Shown here piece by piece: positions 19,260 through 28,016 of a DNA stretch of 64,000 nt (the stretch's first letter is position 1; every line of letters begins with the position of its first letter). This DNA is from Actinospineispora acaciae DSM 45401 (GTDB lineage Bacteria > Actinomycetota > Actinomycetes > Mycobacteriales > Pseudonocardiaceae). The stretch spans positions 62,001 through 126,000 of the forward strand of contig NZ_JIAI01000005.1 of the NCBI RefSeq assembly GCF_000620785.1, read 5' to 3'. The notes beneath the pieces were generated by a model, which was given only the letters and a program-made list of their open reading frames with translations, made no database searches and had not been told where the DNA came from. Position numbers and translations under genes: made by a program.

Positions 19260-20380
19260 GCGTGTGGGCCCGGGGTGGCGCCGAGTTCGACACCGACAAC
19301 GGCAGCGACAATGGCCGACGCGGCGGCGGTCGGGCGCACCACCACAAGCCGGATGTTTCACGTGAAACATCCGAATCCGGCCCGGTCGCCACCGCGACCG
19401 AACACCGGAGCGAACACAGAGCCCAGCACCGCGCTGACCGCGGGAACGAACACAGGGGCCGGCACAGCGCGGGCGCACCGGTCCCCACGCAATCGGAGGA
19501 GCGGATGTGGACTCCCATCGCTGAGGAGGCCGAGCGGGCCGCTCGGGTGCTGCACCCGAGCGGTCAGGGCATGCCCAGGCCAGCGCAGTGTCGGATCATG
19601 ACGATCGCCAACCAGAAGGGCGGCGTCGGCAAGACCACCAGCGCGGTGAACCTGGCCGCCGCGCTCACCTCGTACGGCATGCGCGTGCTGGTCGTCGATC
19701 TGGACCCCCAGGGCAACGCCAGCACGGCGCTGGCCGTCGAGCACACCAGTGGAACCGCGTCGGTGTACGAGTGCCTGCTCGGCGAGATCGGCCTGACCGA
19801 CGCCGCCGTGCCCAGCACCCAGTCTCCCGACCTGCTCTGCGTGCCGGCCACCATCGACCTGGCCGGTGCGGAGATCGAGCTGGTGAGCATGGTCGCCAGG
19901 GAGCAGCGGCTGCAGCAGGCGCTGAGCCATCAGGTGCTCGACTCGATGGACCTGGACTACGTGCTGGTCGACTGCCCGCCGTCGCTCGGGCTGCTCACCG
20001 TCAACGCGCTCGTGGCCGCCGAAGAGGTGCTGATCCCGATCCAGTGCGAGTACTACGCGCTGGAGGGGCTCGGGCAGCTGCTGAACAACATCGAGCTGGT
20101 CCGCGCCCACCTGAACCCCCGGCTGCACGTGTCCACCATCCTGCTCACCATGTACGACGGCCGGACCAAGCTCGCCGACCAGGTGACCAGCGAGGTGCGC
20201 CAGCACTTCGGCGAACGGGTGCTGCGCACGGTCATCCCGCGCAGCGTCAAGGTGTCCGAGGCGCCCGGGTTCGGGCAGACGATTCTCGCCTACGACCCAG
20301 GGTCGCGCGGCGCGATGTCGTACCTGGACGCGGCCAAGGAGATCGTGGAGGACCAGCGGCGGGTGGAGTCCAGAAGGTGA
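19256..20380 (+). CDS. parA: Chromosome partitioning ATPase ParA
   Basis: 374 residues from ATG 19256, which overlaps the rsmG stop. The Walker-type ATPase core starts near residue 115: NQKGGVGKTTSAVNLAAAL (deviant Walker A), LVVDLDPQGNASTAL and YVLVDCPPSLGLLTVNAL. The N-terminal 83 residues are His/Arg-rich and contain VSRETS, encoded by the parS site, as in mycobacterial ParA. An ATG at 19505 has a strong GGAGGAG upstream and would give a 291-residue protein of usual length, so two starts are possible. ParA moves ParB-parS complexes away from the origin. parB overlaps by four bases. Confidence 0.96.
   Translation: MSVWARGGAEFDTDNGSDNGRRGGGRAHHHKPDVSRETSESGPVATATEHRSEHRAQHRADRGNEHRGRHSAGAPVPTQSEERMWTPIAEEAERAARVLHPSGQGMPRPAQCRIMTIANQKGGVGKTTSAVNLAAALTSYGMRVLVVDLDPQGNASTALAVEHTSGTASVYECLLGEIGLTDAAVPSTQSPDLLCVPATIDLAGAEIELVSMVAREQRLQQALSHQVLDSMDLDYVLVDCPPSLGLLTVNALVAAEEVLIPIQCEYYALEGLGQLLNNIELVRAHLNPRLHVSTILLTMYDGRTKLADQVTSEVRQHFGERVLRTVIPRSVKVSEAPGFGQTILAYDPGSRGAMSYLDAAKEIVEDQRRVESRR
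19351..19372. promoter_or_regulatory. parS site 2
   Basis: A perfect 22-base palindrome contains the complete 16-base parS TGTTTCACGTGAAACA (19354-19369). It lies in the 5' part of parA (or its leader if translation starts at 19505) and, if translated, encodes DVSRETS. Confidence 0.96.
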
Positions 20381-21351
20381 ACACGCGCAAGGGTGGACTA
20401 GGGCGAGGCCTGGCGGCACTGATCCCCACCGGGCCGGAGGACGGTGCGCCCGGCGCGGCGGCCCAGCCGATCAGGGTGGCCACGGCGCCGAGGAGGGCCC
20501 CGGCCGACGGGACAGCGGACGGCGAGGCCGAGCAGATCACCGGCATGGTCGCGGGGGCCAGCTATCGCGAGCTGGCCACCGCCTCCATCGGGCCCAACCC
20601 GCAGCAGCCCCGCCGGCAGTTCGACGAGGAGGCGCTCGCCGAGCTCTCGCACTCCATCAAGGAGTTCGGCCTGCTGCAGCCGATCGTGGTCCGCGAGGTC
20701 GGGCCGGATCGCTATCAGCTCATCATGGGCGAGCGGCGCTGGCGGGCCGCCCAGGAGGCCGGGCTGGACACGCTGCCGGCCATCGTCCGGCAGACTGAGG
20801 ACGACGCCCTGCTGCGCGACGCGCTGCTGGAGAACATCCACCGCGTCCAGCTCAACCCGCTGGAGGAGGCCGCCGCCTACGAGCAGCTGCTCGCCGAGTT
20901 CGGCGTCACCCACGACCAGCTGGCCGACCGCCTGGGCCGCAGCCGCCCGGTGGTCACGAACATGATCCGGCTGCTCCGGCTGCCGGTCGCGGTGCAGCGC
21001 AGGGTGGCCGCCGGCGTGCTCTCCGCCGGTCACGCCCGCGCGCTGCTCGGGCTCGACGACGCCGGCCGCCAGGAGGAGCTGGCGGCCAGGGTGGTCGCCG
21101 AGGGAATGTCCGTGCGCGCCACCGAAGAGGCCGTCACCCTGGCCAAACGTGAGCCAGAGCACAACCGCTCGACGGCGAAGAAGCGCACCGAGCGGCCGCC
21201 GGAGCTGGACCGGGTCGCCGGCCGGCTGTCCGACTCGTTCGACACCCGGGTCAAGGTCGAGATGGGCCAGCGCAAGGGCAAGATCGTGGTGGAGTTCGGC
21301 TCGCTGGACGACCTGGAGCGCATCGTCACCCTGATGAGCCCGGACGACTAG
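20377..21351 (+). CDS. parB: Chromosome partitioning protein ParB
   Basis: 324 residues from the GTG that overlaps the parA stop. The conserved N-terminus RKGGLGRGLAALIP is the ParA-stimulating segment. The CTPase/ParB domain shows IGPNPQQPRRQFD, FGLLQPIVVRE and the CTP-binding GERRWRAAQEAG. The parS-reading helix-turn-helix follows (ANRLGRSRPVVTNMIRLL-like: ADRLGRSRPVVTNMIRLL), and the C-terminal dimerisation helix ends the protein. It loads on parS as a CTP-dependent clamp. Its stop overlaps the convergent ligase stop by four bases. Confidence 0.97.
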   Translation: MNTRKGGLGRGLAALIPTGPEDGAPGAAAQPIRVATAPRRAPADGTADGEAEQITGMVAGASYRELATASIGPNPQQPRRQFDEEALAELSHSIKEFGLLQPIVVREVGPDRYQLIMGERRWRAAQEAGLDTLPAIVRQTEDDALLRDALLENIHRVQLNPLEEAAAYEQLLAEFGVTHDQLADRLGRSRPVVTNMIRLLRLPVAVQRRVAAGVLSAGHARALLGLDDAGRQEELAARVVAEGMSVRATEEAVTLAKREPEHNRSTAKKRTERPPELDRVAGRLSDSFDTRVKVEMGQRKGKIVVEFGSLDDLERIVTLMSPDD

Positions 21352-22292
21352 CCCCGCCGGATCGCCTCTTCGACCAGGCCGGCGAACAGCTCGCCCAGGT
21401 GCTTCCCGTCGGCCGCCACGGCGGTCGGCAACAGCGACGTCTCGGTCAGCCCGGGGTTGACGTTGACCTCCAGCACCCAGACGGTGCCGTCCTGGTCGAT
21501 GATCGCGTCCGTCCTGGACAGGTCGCGCAGCCCGAGCAGCCGGTGCGCATCCAGCGCCGCCCGCTCGGCCGCCGCCCGCACCTCGTCGTCGAGCCGCGCC
21601 GGGCACCGGAACGTGGTCGCGCCCGGGGTGTACCGCGCGACGTAGTCGTACGCGCCGCCGTCGCCGCACACCTCCACCACGGGCAGCGCCCGCGCCCCAG
21701 GCCATCCACACACCGAGACCGCCACCTCGGTGCCGGTCACGAACCGCTCGGCGAGCACCGCGTTGCCGTAGGCCAGGCAGTCCACCATCGCGGCCGGCAG
21801 GTCCTCCGCGTCGTACACCACCTTCGCGCCCAGCGCCGATCCGCCCTGGTCAGGCTTGATCATCAGCGGCAGCCCGAGCCGGGCCACGATGGCGTCCAGC
21901 ACCGCCCGTGCCCCCAGGTCGCGGAACGTGGCGTGCGGCAGCACCACCCAGTCCGGGGTGGCCAGCCCGGCGCGGGCCAGCTCTGCCTTGGCGATCGGCT
22001 TGTCCCAGGCCAGCCGGCATGCCCGCGACCCCGTACCCACGAACGGCACACCCAGCATCTCCAACACGGCCTGGATGGATCCGTTCTCCCCCTGCCCGCC
22101 GTGCAGCGCCACCACCACGGCCTCGGGCGGCTCGGTGCGCAGCCGCTCCAGCAGGGTGGCGTCCGCGTCCCACTCCAGCACGACGGCCCCGACGTCCCTC
22201 AGGTCGGCCGCCAGCCGCCGCCCGGACCGCAGCGACACCTCACGCTCGTGAGACAACCCGCCGGCCAGCACGGCAATGGTTCGCTCGCTCAC
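21348..22292 (-). CDS. D-alanine-D-alanine ligase family ATP-grasp enzyme
   Basis: 314 residues. The N-terminal domain has VLAGGLSHEREVSLRSGR. The ATP-grasp core includes LHGGQGENGSIQAVLEMLG, FVGTGSRACRLAWDKPIAK and LMIKPDQGGSALGAKVV, then VLAERFVTGTEVAVSV and the metal/ATP strand VLEVNVNPGLTETSLLP. It joins D-Ala to D-Ala or a related pair for peptidoglycan. It is shorter than a housekeeping Ddl (about 340-370) and a second copy may exist elsewhere, so the exact substrate is open. It lies 13 bases after the aminotransferase in the same operon and is convergent with parB. Confidence 0.88.
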   Translation of the reverse strand: MSERTIAVLAGGLSHEREVSLRSGRRLAADLRDVGAVVLEWDADATLLERLRTEPPEAVVVALHGGQGENGSIQAVLEMLGVPFVGTGSRACRLAWDKPIAKAELARAGLATPDWVVLPHATFRDLGARAVLDAIVARLGLPLMIKPDQGGSALGAKVVYDAEDLPAAMVDCLAYGNAVLAERFVTGTEVAVSVCGWPGARALPVVEVCGDGGAYDYVARYTPGATTFRCPARLDDEVRAAAERAALDAHRLLGLRDLSRTDAIIDQDGTVWVLEVNVNPGLTETSLLPTAVAADGKHLGELFAGLVEEAIRRG

Positions 22293-22305
22293 CGGCGCGG
22301 CCGCA

Positions 22306-23643
22306 TCACGTGGTGTCCGGCGCCGGGGTCTGCGTCCCGCGCACCGGGGCCGACCGAGTGGTCGATCGGGTCGGCGAGCCGAACGTCCGCAGCACCTCCA
22401 GCTCGGCCTCGAGCACGCCGGCCAGCCGCCGCACGCCCTCGGTGATCCGCTCCGGCGTCGGGTAGCAGTACGACAGCCGCATGTGTCGGCCGCCGAGCCC
22501 GGACCCGCCGTAGAACGCGGTGCCGGACACGTACGCGACCTGGGCGTTCACCGCGCGTGGCAGCATCGCCTTGGTGTCCACGCCCTCCGGGGCGGTGACC
22601 CAGACGAAGAAGCCGCCCTCCGGGTGCGTCCACCGGCATCCCGGCGGCAGGTAGGCGCTCAGCGCGTCCAGCATGGCGTCGCGGCGGTCCCGGTACATCT
22701 CGCGCAGCGACTTGACCTGGCCGCGCCAGTCGTGGCCGCTGAGGTAGCTCGACACCATCATCTGGTTGAACGTGGGCGGGCACAGGGTGGCCGACTCGGC
22801 GGCCAGCACCAGCTTCTCCCGCACCGTCGGCCGCGCCAGCGCCCAGCCCACCCGCAGCCCGGAGGCGAACGTCTTGGAGAACGAACCGAGGTAGACCACG
22901 TTGTCCGGGTCCATCGAGCGCAGCGCGGGGTAGGTCTGGCCGTCGAAGCCGAGCAGCCCGTACGGGTTGTCCTCCACCACCAGCACGCCGTGGCGCCGGC
23001 ACAGCTCCAGGATCTGCGCGCGGCGCTCGACCGCCAGCGTGACGCCGGCCGGGTTGTGGAAGTTCGGCACCGTGTACAGGAACTTGGCCCGCTGGCCGGC
23101 GGCGGCCAACCGGTCCAGCGCCTCGGCCAGCGCCGCCGGCACCAGCCCGTCGGCGTCCATCGCCACGTGCACCACCCGCGCCTGGTACGCGGAGAACGAG
23201 CCGAGCGCGCCGACGTAGGAGGGCCCCTCGGCCAGCACCACGTCGCCTGGGTCGCAGAACAGCCGGGTGACCAGGTCCAACGCCATCTGCGAGCCGACGG
23301 TGACCACCACGTCGTCGGCGTGCGCGCGGATGCCCTCGGCGGCCATCACCTCGGTGATCTGCTCGCGCAGCGCCGGCACGCCCTGGGCGGAGCCGTACTG
23401 CAGCGCGACCTGGCCGTCGCGGGCGACCATCTCGGCCACCTGGCCGGCCAGCGTGTCCAGCGGCAGCGCGGCCAGGTTCGGCATCCCGCCGGCCAGCGAG
23501 ACCACCTCGGGGCGGCTGGCCACCGCGAACAGCGCGCGGATCTCCGAGGCGGTCATCCGCTCGGTACGGGCCGCGAACCGCGCCGCCGCCGTGGGTCGCG
23601 ACGGGTCGCTGGGGCGGGGCTCATGGGCCGGCGTCGGTGGCAC
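22306..23643 (-). CDS. PLP-dependent aminotransferase (class I/II, LysN/MocR-tail type)
   Basis: About 445 residues from GTG 23643, selected because GGAG lies seven bases upstream. A farther start at 23745 is possible. Fold-type I features are VSLAGGMPN near the N-terminus, VVTVGSQMALDLVTRLF, YTVPNFHNPAGVT, VVEDNPYG and the PLP-lysine motif YLGSFSKTFASGLRVGW, then the carboxylate-binding Arg near MRLSYCYP. The sequence resembles 2-aminoadipate/aromatic aminotransferases, but the amino donor is unknown. Position between parB and cwlM is common in actinobacteria and, with the neighbouring ligase, suggests amino-acid supply for the envelope. Confidence 0.9.
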   Translation of the reverse strand: MPPTPAHEPRPSDPSRPTAAARFAARTERMTASEIRALFAVASRPEVVSLAGGMPNLAALPLDTLAGQVAEMVARDGQVALQYGSAQGVPALREQITEVMAAEGIRAHADDVVVTVGSQMALDLVTRLFCDPGDVVLAEGPSYVGALGSFSAYQARVVHVAMDADGLVPAALAEALDRLAAAGQRAKFLYTVPNFHNPAGVTLAVERRAQILELCRRHGVLVVEDNPYGLLGFDGQTYPALRSMDPDNVVYLGSFSKTFASGLRVGWALARPTVREKLVLAAESATLCPPTFNQMMVSSYLSGHDWRGQVKSLREMYRDRRDAMLDALSAYLPPGCRWTHPEGGFFVWVTAPEGVDTKAMLPRAVNAQVAYVSGTAFYGGSGLGGRHMRLSYCYPTPERITEGVRRLAGVLEAELEVLRTFGSPTRSTTRSAPVRGTQTPAPDTT

Positions 23644-23872
23644 GCGGACGCTCCGGGGCTGGGGGTCGGGGGCAGGGTGAGTGTAGGCGAGCGGTTCTCC
23701 GGGCCGACGGAGGCGAAAGCCGTACACCCTTTCGCCGCTGTTCACCGACCGGCCGCGGACAGATGACTACCGGTTGCTTCCTGGATCGATCTATTCTCGA
23801 TTGCAAGGGCGCTGGCCACCGGCGTCCGGCGAGGTCCAGGCCGGTCACCCACGCCGCGGAGGTCTGCAGCAC

Positions 23873-24523
23873 GTGTCGACGTCTGTGGTCGGTATCACGC
23901 TCGACAACATCGACGAGTTGCCGAAGCGCTGCCGCCGCTGCGTGTTCTGGGAGCTCGCGCCGCACATGGCCGAGCAGGCCACCGAGTACGGCAACACCGA
24001 GCTGGAGAAGGAGGCCTGGCTGTCCAGCGTGCTGCTGGACTGGGGGTCCTGCGGCAAGATCGTCTACGTGGACCGGATCCCGGCCGGGTACGCGCTCTAC
24101 GCCCCGCCAGCCGCCGTGCCCAGGTCCGAGGCGTTCCCCACCGGCCCGGTCAGCCACGACGCCGTGCTGCTCACCGCGCTGGCGGTGCTGCCGGAGCGCA
24201 GCGGTGGCGGCATCGGCCGGATGCTGGTGCAGGCGGTGGCCAGGGACCTCACCCGGCGCGGCGTGAAGGCGATCGAGGCGTTCGGCGACGCCGCGCCCCC
24301 GCCGGACGCGCACTGCGTGATCCCCGCCGACTTCCTGCGCTCCGTCGGCTTCAAGACCGTCCGTGCCCACCAGCGCTGGCCCAGGCTCCGCCTGGAACTC
24401 CGCAGCGAGCTGTCCTGGAAAGAAGACGTCGAGGCCGCCCTGGAACGCCTCCTCACCGAGATCACCATCCCGGCCCAGGGCACCGTCCGCGCCCCCGCCC
24501 TCGAAGCCCCCGTCCGCCCGTAA
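23873..24523 (+). CDS. GNAT family N-acetyltransferase
   Basis: 216 residues from GTG 23873, with GGAGG about ten bases upstream. The N-terminus contains LPKRCRRCVFWELAPH, a Cys pair seen in the actinobacterial parAB-neighbour GNAT family. The acetyl-CoA-binding segment is ALAVLPERSGGGIGRMLVQA. A C-terminal extension has RWPRLRLELRSELSWKEDVE. It is divergent from the aminotransferase and convergent with cwlM. The substrate is unknown; the conserved neighbourhood suggests a cell-envelope or division role. Confidence 0.88.
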   Translation: MSTSVVGITLDNIDELPKRCRRCVFWELAPHMAEQATEYGNTELEKEAWLSSVLLDWGSCGKIVYVDRIPAGYALYAPPAAVPRSEAFPTGPVSHDAVLLTALAVLPERSGGGIGRMLVQAVARDLTRRGVKAIEAFGDAAPPPDAHCVIPADFLRSVGFKTVRAHQRWPRLRLELRSELSWKEDVEAALERLLTEITIPAQGTVRAPALEAPVRP

Positions 24524-24529
24524 ACCCCT

Positions 24530-24653
24530 CCGCGAGTCGGGATATTTGTCAGGGTGAGTCGCGGATTCTGACAGACCGGGCGCACGGGCGCCGCTCACCC
24601 GATCGGCCCTACCAGATCTCCCGACTCACCCTGACAGAATCCGCGACTCGCGG
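24530..24653. repeat. 22-base tandem element, inverted double pair (locus 1)
   Basis: Two 22-base units (24532-24553, 24554-24575) and, in inverse orientation, two more (24608-24629, 24630-24651), each arm ending in GG/CC next to a GCGAGTCG or CGACTCGC core. The arms make a large imperfect inverted repeat between the convergent GNAT and cwlM stops, suited to terminate both. The unit at 24532 is identical over all 22 bases (inverted) to the one at 28681. Confidence 0.75.
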
Positions 24654-24679
24654 GTACGGCGCGCGGGCGGGGTGGGGGG

Positions 24680-25834
24680 TTACTCGGCGCGGGCTAGTTC
24701 GTGGGCTAGGACGTCCTGGAAGGTGAACGTGCCGGTGGGCTGGTCGTTCTGGCCCAGGAGGTAGAGGCGTTTGACGGCGACCAGGATGCCTTCGGCGACC
24801 ACGTCGCGGAACACGGGGTCCAGGAGCTTGCGCCTGTCGCCGAGGTGGGTCAGGTAACCGACCTCGATGCGCACCGCCGGCATCCGGGTCAGCCGCAGCA
24901 TCTCCCAGGTGCGCGGCTGGATGCCGCAGTCCAGCATCCGCGTGCGGTAGAGCAGCTCGCGGTGGATCAGGCCGGCCAGCGCCTCGCCGACGGTGGACGT
25001 CGAACCGTTGCCGTTGCCGAAGTGGAAGGTGGCCAGGCCCTGCGCGTGCATGCTCCGGTTCGCGTCGGTGTGCAGCGAGAGCACCAGGTCGGCGCCGGCG
25101 GCGTTGGCGAACGCGGCGCGCTCGGGCTCCGGCGGGCAGGAGTTCTCGCCACGGGACAGCAGCGCCTCCATGCCGGTGGCCGCCATCCGGCCCTCCAGGC
25201 GGCGGGCCAGGTCCCACATCAGGTCCGCCTCGGCCACGCCGGCCACCGTCACGCCCCGGTCCGGGCCGCCGTGCCCGGGGTCGATCACGATCCGCTTGCC
25301 GCGCAGCCGGGGCCCGGCCCTGCGCACCCGCTCCTGCTCGCGCAGCAGCCCGGGGCGCCCGCCGGTCACCTTCCGGCCCAGTTGGCGCAGGGCGCGCAGG
25401 GTGGCCGGCCCGCAGATGCCGTCCTGGTTCAGCCCGTACTCGCGCTGGAACGCCCGCAGCGCCTTCTCGGTCTGCGCGTCGAACACGCCCGCCGGCCGGC
25501 CAGTGTCGAAGCCGAGCTCGAGCAGCCGCTCCTGCAGGGCGAACACGTCGTCCCCGGACATCGGCGCGGAGATGAGCAGCCCGAGCATCCGGTCGCCCAG
25601 CGACCACCTGGCCTCCCGCAGCGCGCGATAGGTGGCCGGGCCGACGATGCCGTCGGTGATCAGGCCTCGGCGTTGCTGGAAGGCTCGTACGGCGCGCTCG
25701 ACGGCGGCGTCGTAGGTGTCGTCGGCCGTGCCGACCGCTCCGGGAGCGAGCGCGGGCAACAGCCCGAACTCACGTAACGCGGAGCGCACCTCGGCGACGG
25801 CCGGACCGCTGTCCCCCGTGCGCAATGGCTGCAT
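24680..25834 (-). CDS. cwlM: N-acetylmuramoyl-L-alanine amidase-like protein CwlM
   Basis: 384 residues from ATG 25834, with GAGGGG upstream. Two peptidoglycan-binding repeats (around residues 5-75 and 90-155, each ending in the DGIVGPATYRAL or DGICGPATLRAL pattern) precede an Amidase_3 domain. The zinc/catalytic residues look intact: His in VIDPGHGGPDRG, Glu in GVAEADLMWD, His in LSLHTDAN and Glu in RIEVGYLTH. No signal peptide or membrane segment is seen, as in mycobacterial CwlM, which stays in the cytosol and activates MurA. Near trxA/trxB as in mycobacteria. A regulator role is inferred by synteny. Confidence 0.9.
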   Translation of the reverse strand: MQPLRTGDSGPAVAEVRSALREFGLLPALAPGAVGTADDTYDAAVERAVRAFQQRRGLITDGIVGPATYRALREARWSLGDRMLGLLISAPMSGDDVFALQERLLELGFDTGRPAGVFDAQTEKALRAFQREYGLNQDGICGPATLRALRQLGRKVTGGRPGLLREQERVRRAGPRLRGKRIVIDPGHGGPDRGVTVAGVAEADLMWDLARRLEGRMAATGMEALLSRGENSCPPEPERAAFANAAGADLVLSLHTDANRSMHAQGLATFHFGNGNGSTSTVGEALAGLIHRELLYRTRMLDCGIQPRTWEMLRLTRMPAVRIEVGYLTHLGDRRKLLDPVFRDVVAEGILVAVKRLYLLGQNDQPTGTFTFQDVLAHELARAE

Positions 25835-26059
25835 GCACCCCTCGCTCGCTCTATGTTCCGCGCGCCGTAACACGGCGCCGGTCCCCGGGCCGGGTTTATT
25901 GTGCCCTGGCGGGCCTGGTGACACAGACGGTGCCCCCGACATGTCCGAGGAGTGCGCCCGGACGGGCTAGTCCAAACCTTTCGTGACCCGGACGTGTCAC
26001 GCCTGTGACACGCGAACGCCGGGCCAACCCAGGGTCGGCCCGGCGGTTGCGGTCGCGGC

Positions 26060-26383
26060 TTACAGGTAGTCGGCCAGGTCGTTGAGCAGCGCGGCCTTGG
26101 GCTTGGCGCCGACGATCTGCTTGACCGGCTTGCCGCCCTGGAACACGATCATCGTCGGGATGGACAGCACCTGGTAGTCCCGGGCGGTGCTCGGGTTGGC
26201 GTCGACGTCCAGCTTGGCGACGGTGATCTTCTCCGGGTGGTCGCCGGCGATCTCGTCGAGCACCGGGGCGACCATCTTGCACGGCCCGCACCAGGTCGCC
26301 CAGAAGTCCACCAGCACTGTCTTGTCGCTGTTCAGCACGTCCTCGGCGAACGACTTGTCGGTTACTGTCACGGTGTTGGCCAT
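26060..26383 (-). CDS. trxA: Thioredoxin
   Basis: 107 residues with the redox motif WATWCGPCKM at about residues 29-38 and the cis-proline strand SIPTMIVFQGG. It reduces protein disulfides in the cytosol and is itself reduced by TrxB, encoded 35 bases upstream on the same strand, so the pair is probably one operon driven from the SigR-type promoter before trxB. GTAAGGAG upstream is the ribosome binding site. Confidence 0.97.
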   Translation of the reverse strand: MANTVTVTDKSFAEDVLNSDKTVLVDFWATWCGPCKMVAPVLDEIAGDHPEKITVAKLDVDANPSTARDYQVLSIPTMIVFQGGKPVKQIVGAKPKAALLNDLADYL

Positions 26384-26418
26384 GCGTGCGCTCCTTACGG
26401 TTTTCGCTTGTTGACGTT

Positions 26419-27396
26419 TCAGTGGGCGGTGCTCGCGGCGTAGCCGCCGCCGACGAACTCCGAGGGCACCGGCTGCTCGGCCAGCCAGCGCTCGGCGTCG
26501 ATCGCCGCGGAGCAGCCCGAGCCGGCGGCGGTGACCGCCTGGCGGTAGGTGTGGTCCACCAGGTCGCCGGCGGCGAACACGCCCGGGATCTGGGTGTACG
26601 TGCTGGGCGCCTTGACCTTCAGGTACCCGTTCTCGTCGGTGTCCAGCACGTCGCGGACCAGGTCGCTGCGCGGGTCGTGCCCGATGGCCACGAACATGGC
26701 GGTCACGTCCAGCGTGGACTCCTCGCCGGTGCGGGTGTCGCGCAGCGCCAGGCCGGACACACTGCCCTCGCCAAGCACCCGCTCCACCACCGCGTTGGTC
26801 CGCCAGCGGATCTTCGGGTCGTTCTTGGCCCGCTCCAGCATGATCTTCGAGGCGCGGAACTCGTCGCGCCGGTGCACGATCGTGACGGTACGGGCGAACC
26901 GGGTGAGGAAGGTGGCCTCCTCCATCGCCGAGTCGCCGCCGCCGACCACCGCGATGTCCTGGTCCCGGAAGAAGAAGCCGTCGCAGGTGGCGCAGGAGCT
27001 GACTCCGCGCCCGAGCAGCTCCTGCTCGCCGGGCACGTCCAGGTAGCGCGCGGCCGCGCCCATGGCCAGGATGACCGCCCTGGCCCGGTAGGTGCGCCCG
27101 TTCGCGGTGACCGTCTTGACCTCGCCGGCCAGGTCCACGGACTCCACGTCCTCGGCGCGCAGCTCGGCGCCGAACCGCTTGGCCTGCTGGCGCATCTGCT
27201 CCATCAGGTCCGGGCCCATGATCGCGTCGGCGAACCCGGGGTAGTTCTCCACCTCGGTGGTCGTCATCAGCGCGCCGCCGAACTGGCTGCCCTCGAACAC
27301 CAGCGGTTCGAGCTGGGCGCGTGCCGCGTAGACGGCCGCTGTGTAGCCGGCCGGCCCCGATCCGATGATCACCAGGTCACGCACGTCGCCAGTCAT
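26419..27396 (-). CDS. trxB: Thioredoxin reductase (NADPH)
   Basis: 325 residues from ATG 27396. The FAD site is VIIGSGPAGYTAAVYAAR, the redox-active disulfide SSCATCDGFF (about residues 133-136), the NADPH site VVGGGDSAMEEATFL and the C-terminal FAD motif PGVFAAGDLVD. The frame is open 28 more codons upstream, but a SigR-type promoter overlaps that stretch, which supports the downstream start. The enzyme passes electrons from NADPH to thioredoxin. Confidence 0.97.
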   Translation of the reverse strand: MTGDVRDLVIIGSGPAGYTAAVYAARAQLEPLVFEGSQFGGALMTTTEVENYPGFADAIMGPDLMEQMRQQAKRFGAELRAEDVESVDLAGEVKTVTANGRTYRARAVILAMGAAARYLDVPGEQELLGRGVSSCATCDGFFFRDQDIAVVGGGDSAMEEATFLTRFARTVTIVHRRDEFRASKIMLERAKNDPKIRWRTNAVVERVLGEGSVSGLALRDTRTGEESTLDVTAMFVAIGHDPRSDLVRDVLDTDENGYLKVKAPSTYTQIPGVFAAGDLVDHTYRQAVTAAGSGCSAAIDAERWLAEQPVPSEFVGGGYAASTAH

Positions 27397-27457
27397 CAAA
27401 CCGTCCGTTTCGTCTCCGGCCGCCTCGGTACCGGGCGGCAAGTCGTGCACGCCGTTC

Positions 27458-27483
27458 AACACGATCCTAGGAGGCGGCATTCC
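27458..27483 (-). promoter_or_regulatory. SigR/SigH-type promoter of trxB-trxA
   Basis: Read on the minus strand, GGAAT (27483-27479) is followed after exactly 18 bases by GTT (27460-27458). This is the consensus GGAAT-N18-GTT of disulfide-stress sigma factors. It stands about 60 bases before the trxB ATG. Confidence 0.75.
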
Positions 27484-27509
27484 CGCAGGTGACGCAGGAC
27501 GCTCCGGGC

Positions 27510-28016
27510 TCAGCGCCCGACCGGGCGGTCGTCCAGAACGGTGGCGCAGTCGGGCGTGACGACCAGCGCGCGAAGCCGGCCGGGGGTGGGGGTGGCCAGC
27601 GCGAGCAGCACGCCGGGCTCGCCGTCCAGCCTGACCGACCGGGATCCGAGCACGACGGCACCGGGGGCGCCAAGCCGGGCCAGGCAGGCGTTCAGCCGTC
27701 CCGGGTCGTCGAACGGTGCCCCTGGGGCCTCGGCGCGCAGGCCGGCGACGGCGCTCGGCAGGTCGGATCTGCTCAGGCTCAGTGGGGCCGCGCCGGTGGC
27801 CGGCCGCGCCAGTCCGGACAGCGAGACCAGCGCGATGACGGCAGCGGCGGCCAGCAGCGCGGCCGCGAGCACGGGACGACGGCCCCCGCGTCGGGTCGCG
27901 GTGGCGGGCGGAGGAAGCCGGTCGAGCGCCGCATGCCAGTCCTTGACCACGTCGGCGGGGGGTTCGAGCAGGGGCATGGCGGCCAGGGTGGCGCGCAGGT
28001 CGGTGTGCTCGTTCAC
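27510..28016 (-). CDS. Membrane-anchored anti-sigma factor-like protein next to sigM
   Basis: 168 residues with GTG overlapping the sigM stop by four bases. The N-terminal 48 residues (MNEHTDLRATLAAMPLLEPP onward) are cytosolic, one membrane segment (about 50-70, VLAAALLAAAAVIALVSLSG) follows, and about 95 residues would be outside, including a Cys pair (LNACLARL and VVTPDCATVL). Size, topology and coupling to an ECF sigma gene fit an anti-sigma factor. The N-terminal domain is short and shows no zinc HxxxCxxC motif. Function is therefore by context. Confidence 0.75.
   Translation of the reverse strand: MNEHTDLRATLAAMPLLEPPADVVKDWHAALDRLPPPATATRRGGRRPVLAAALLAAAAVIALVSLSGLARPATGAAPLSLSRSDLPSAVAGLRAEAPGAPFDDPGRLNACLARLGAPGAVVLGSRSVRLDGEPGVLLALATPTPGRLRALVVTPDCATVLDDRPVGR

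Noticed and set aside
24530..24653. CRISPR array
   Set aside because: Units of 22 bases are directly adjacent with no spacers and occur as pairs, and no cas genes are nearby.
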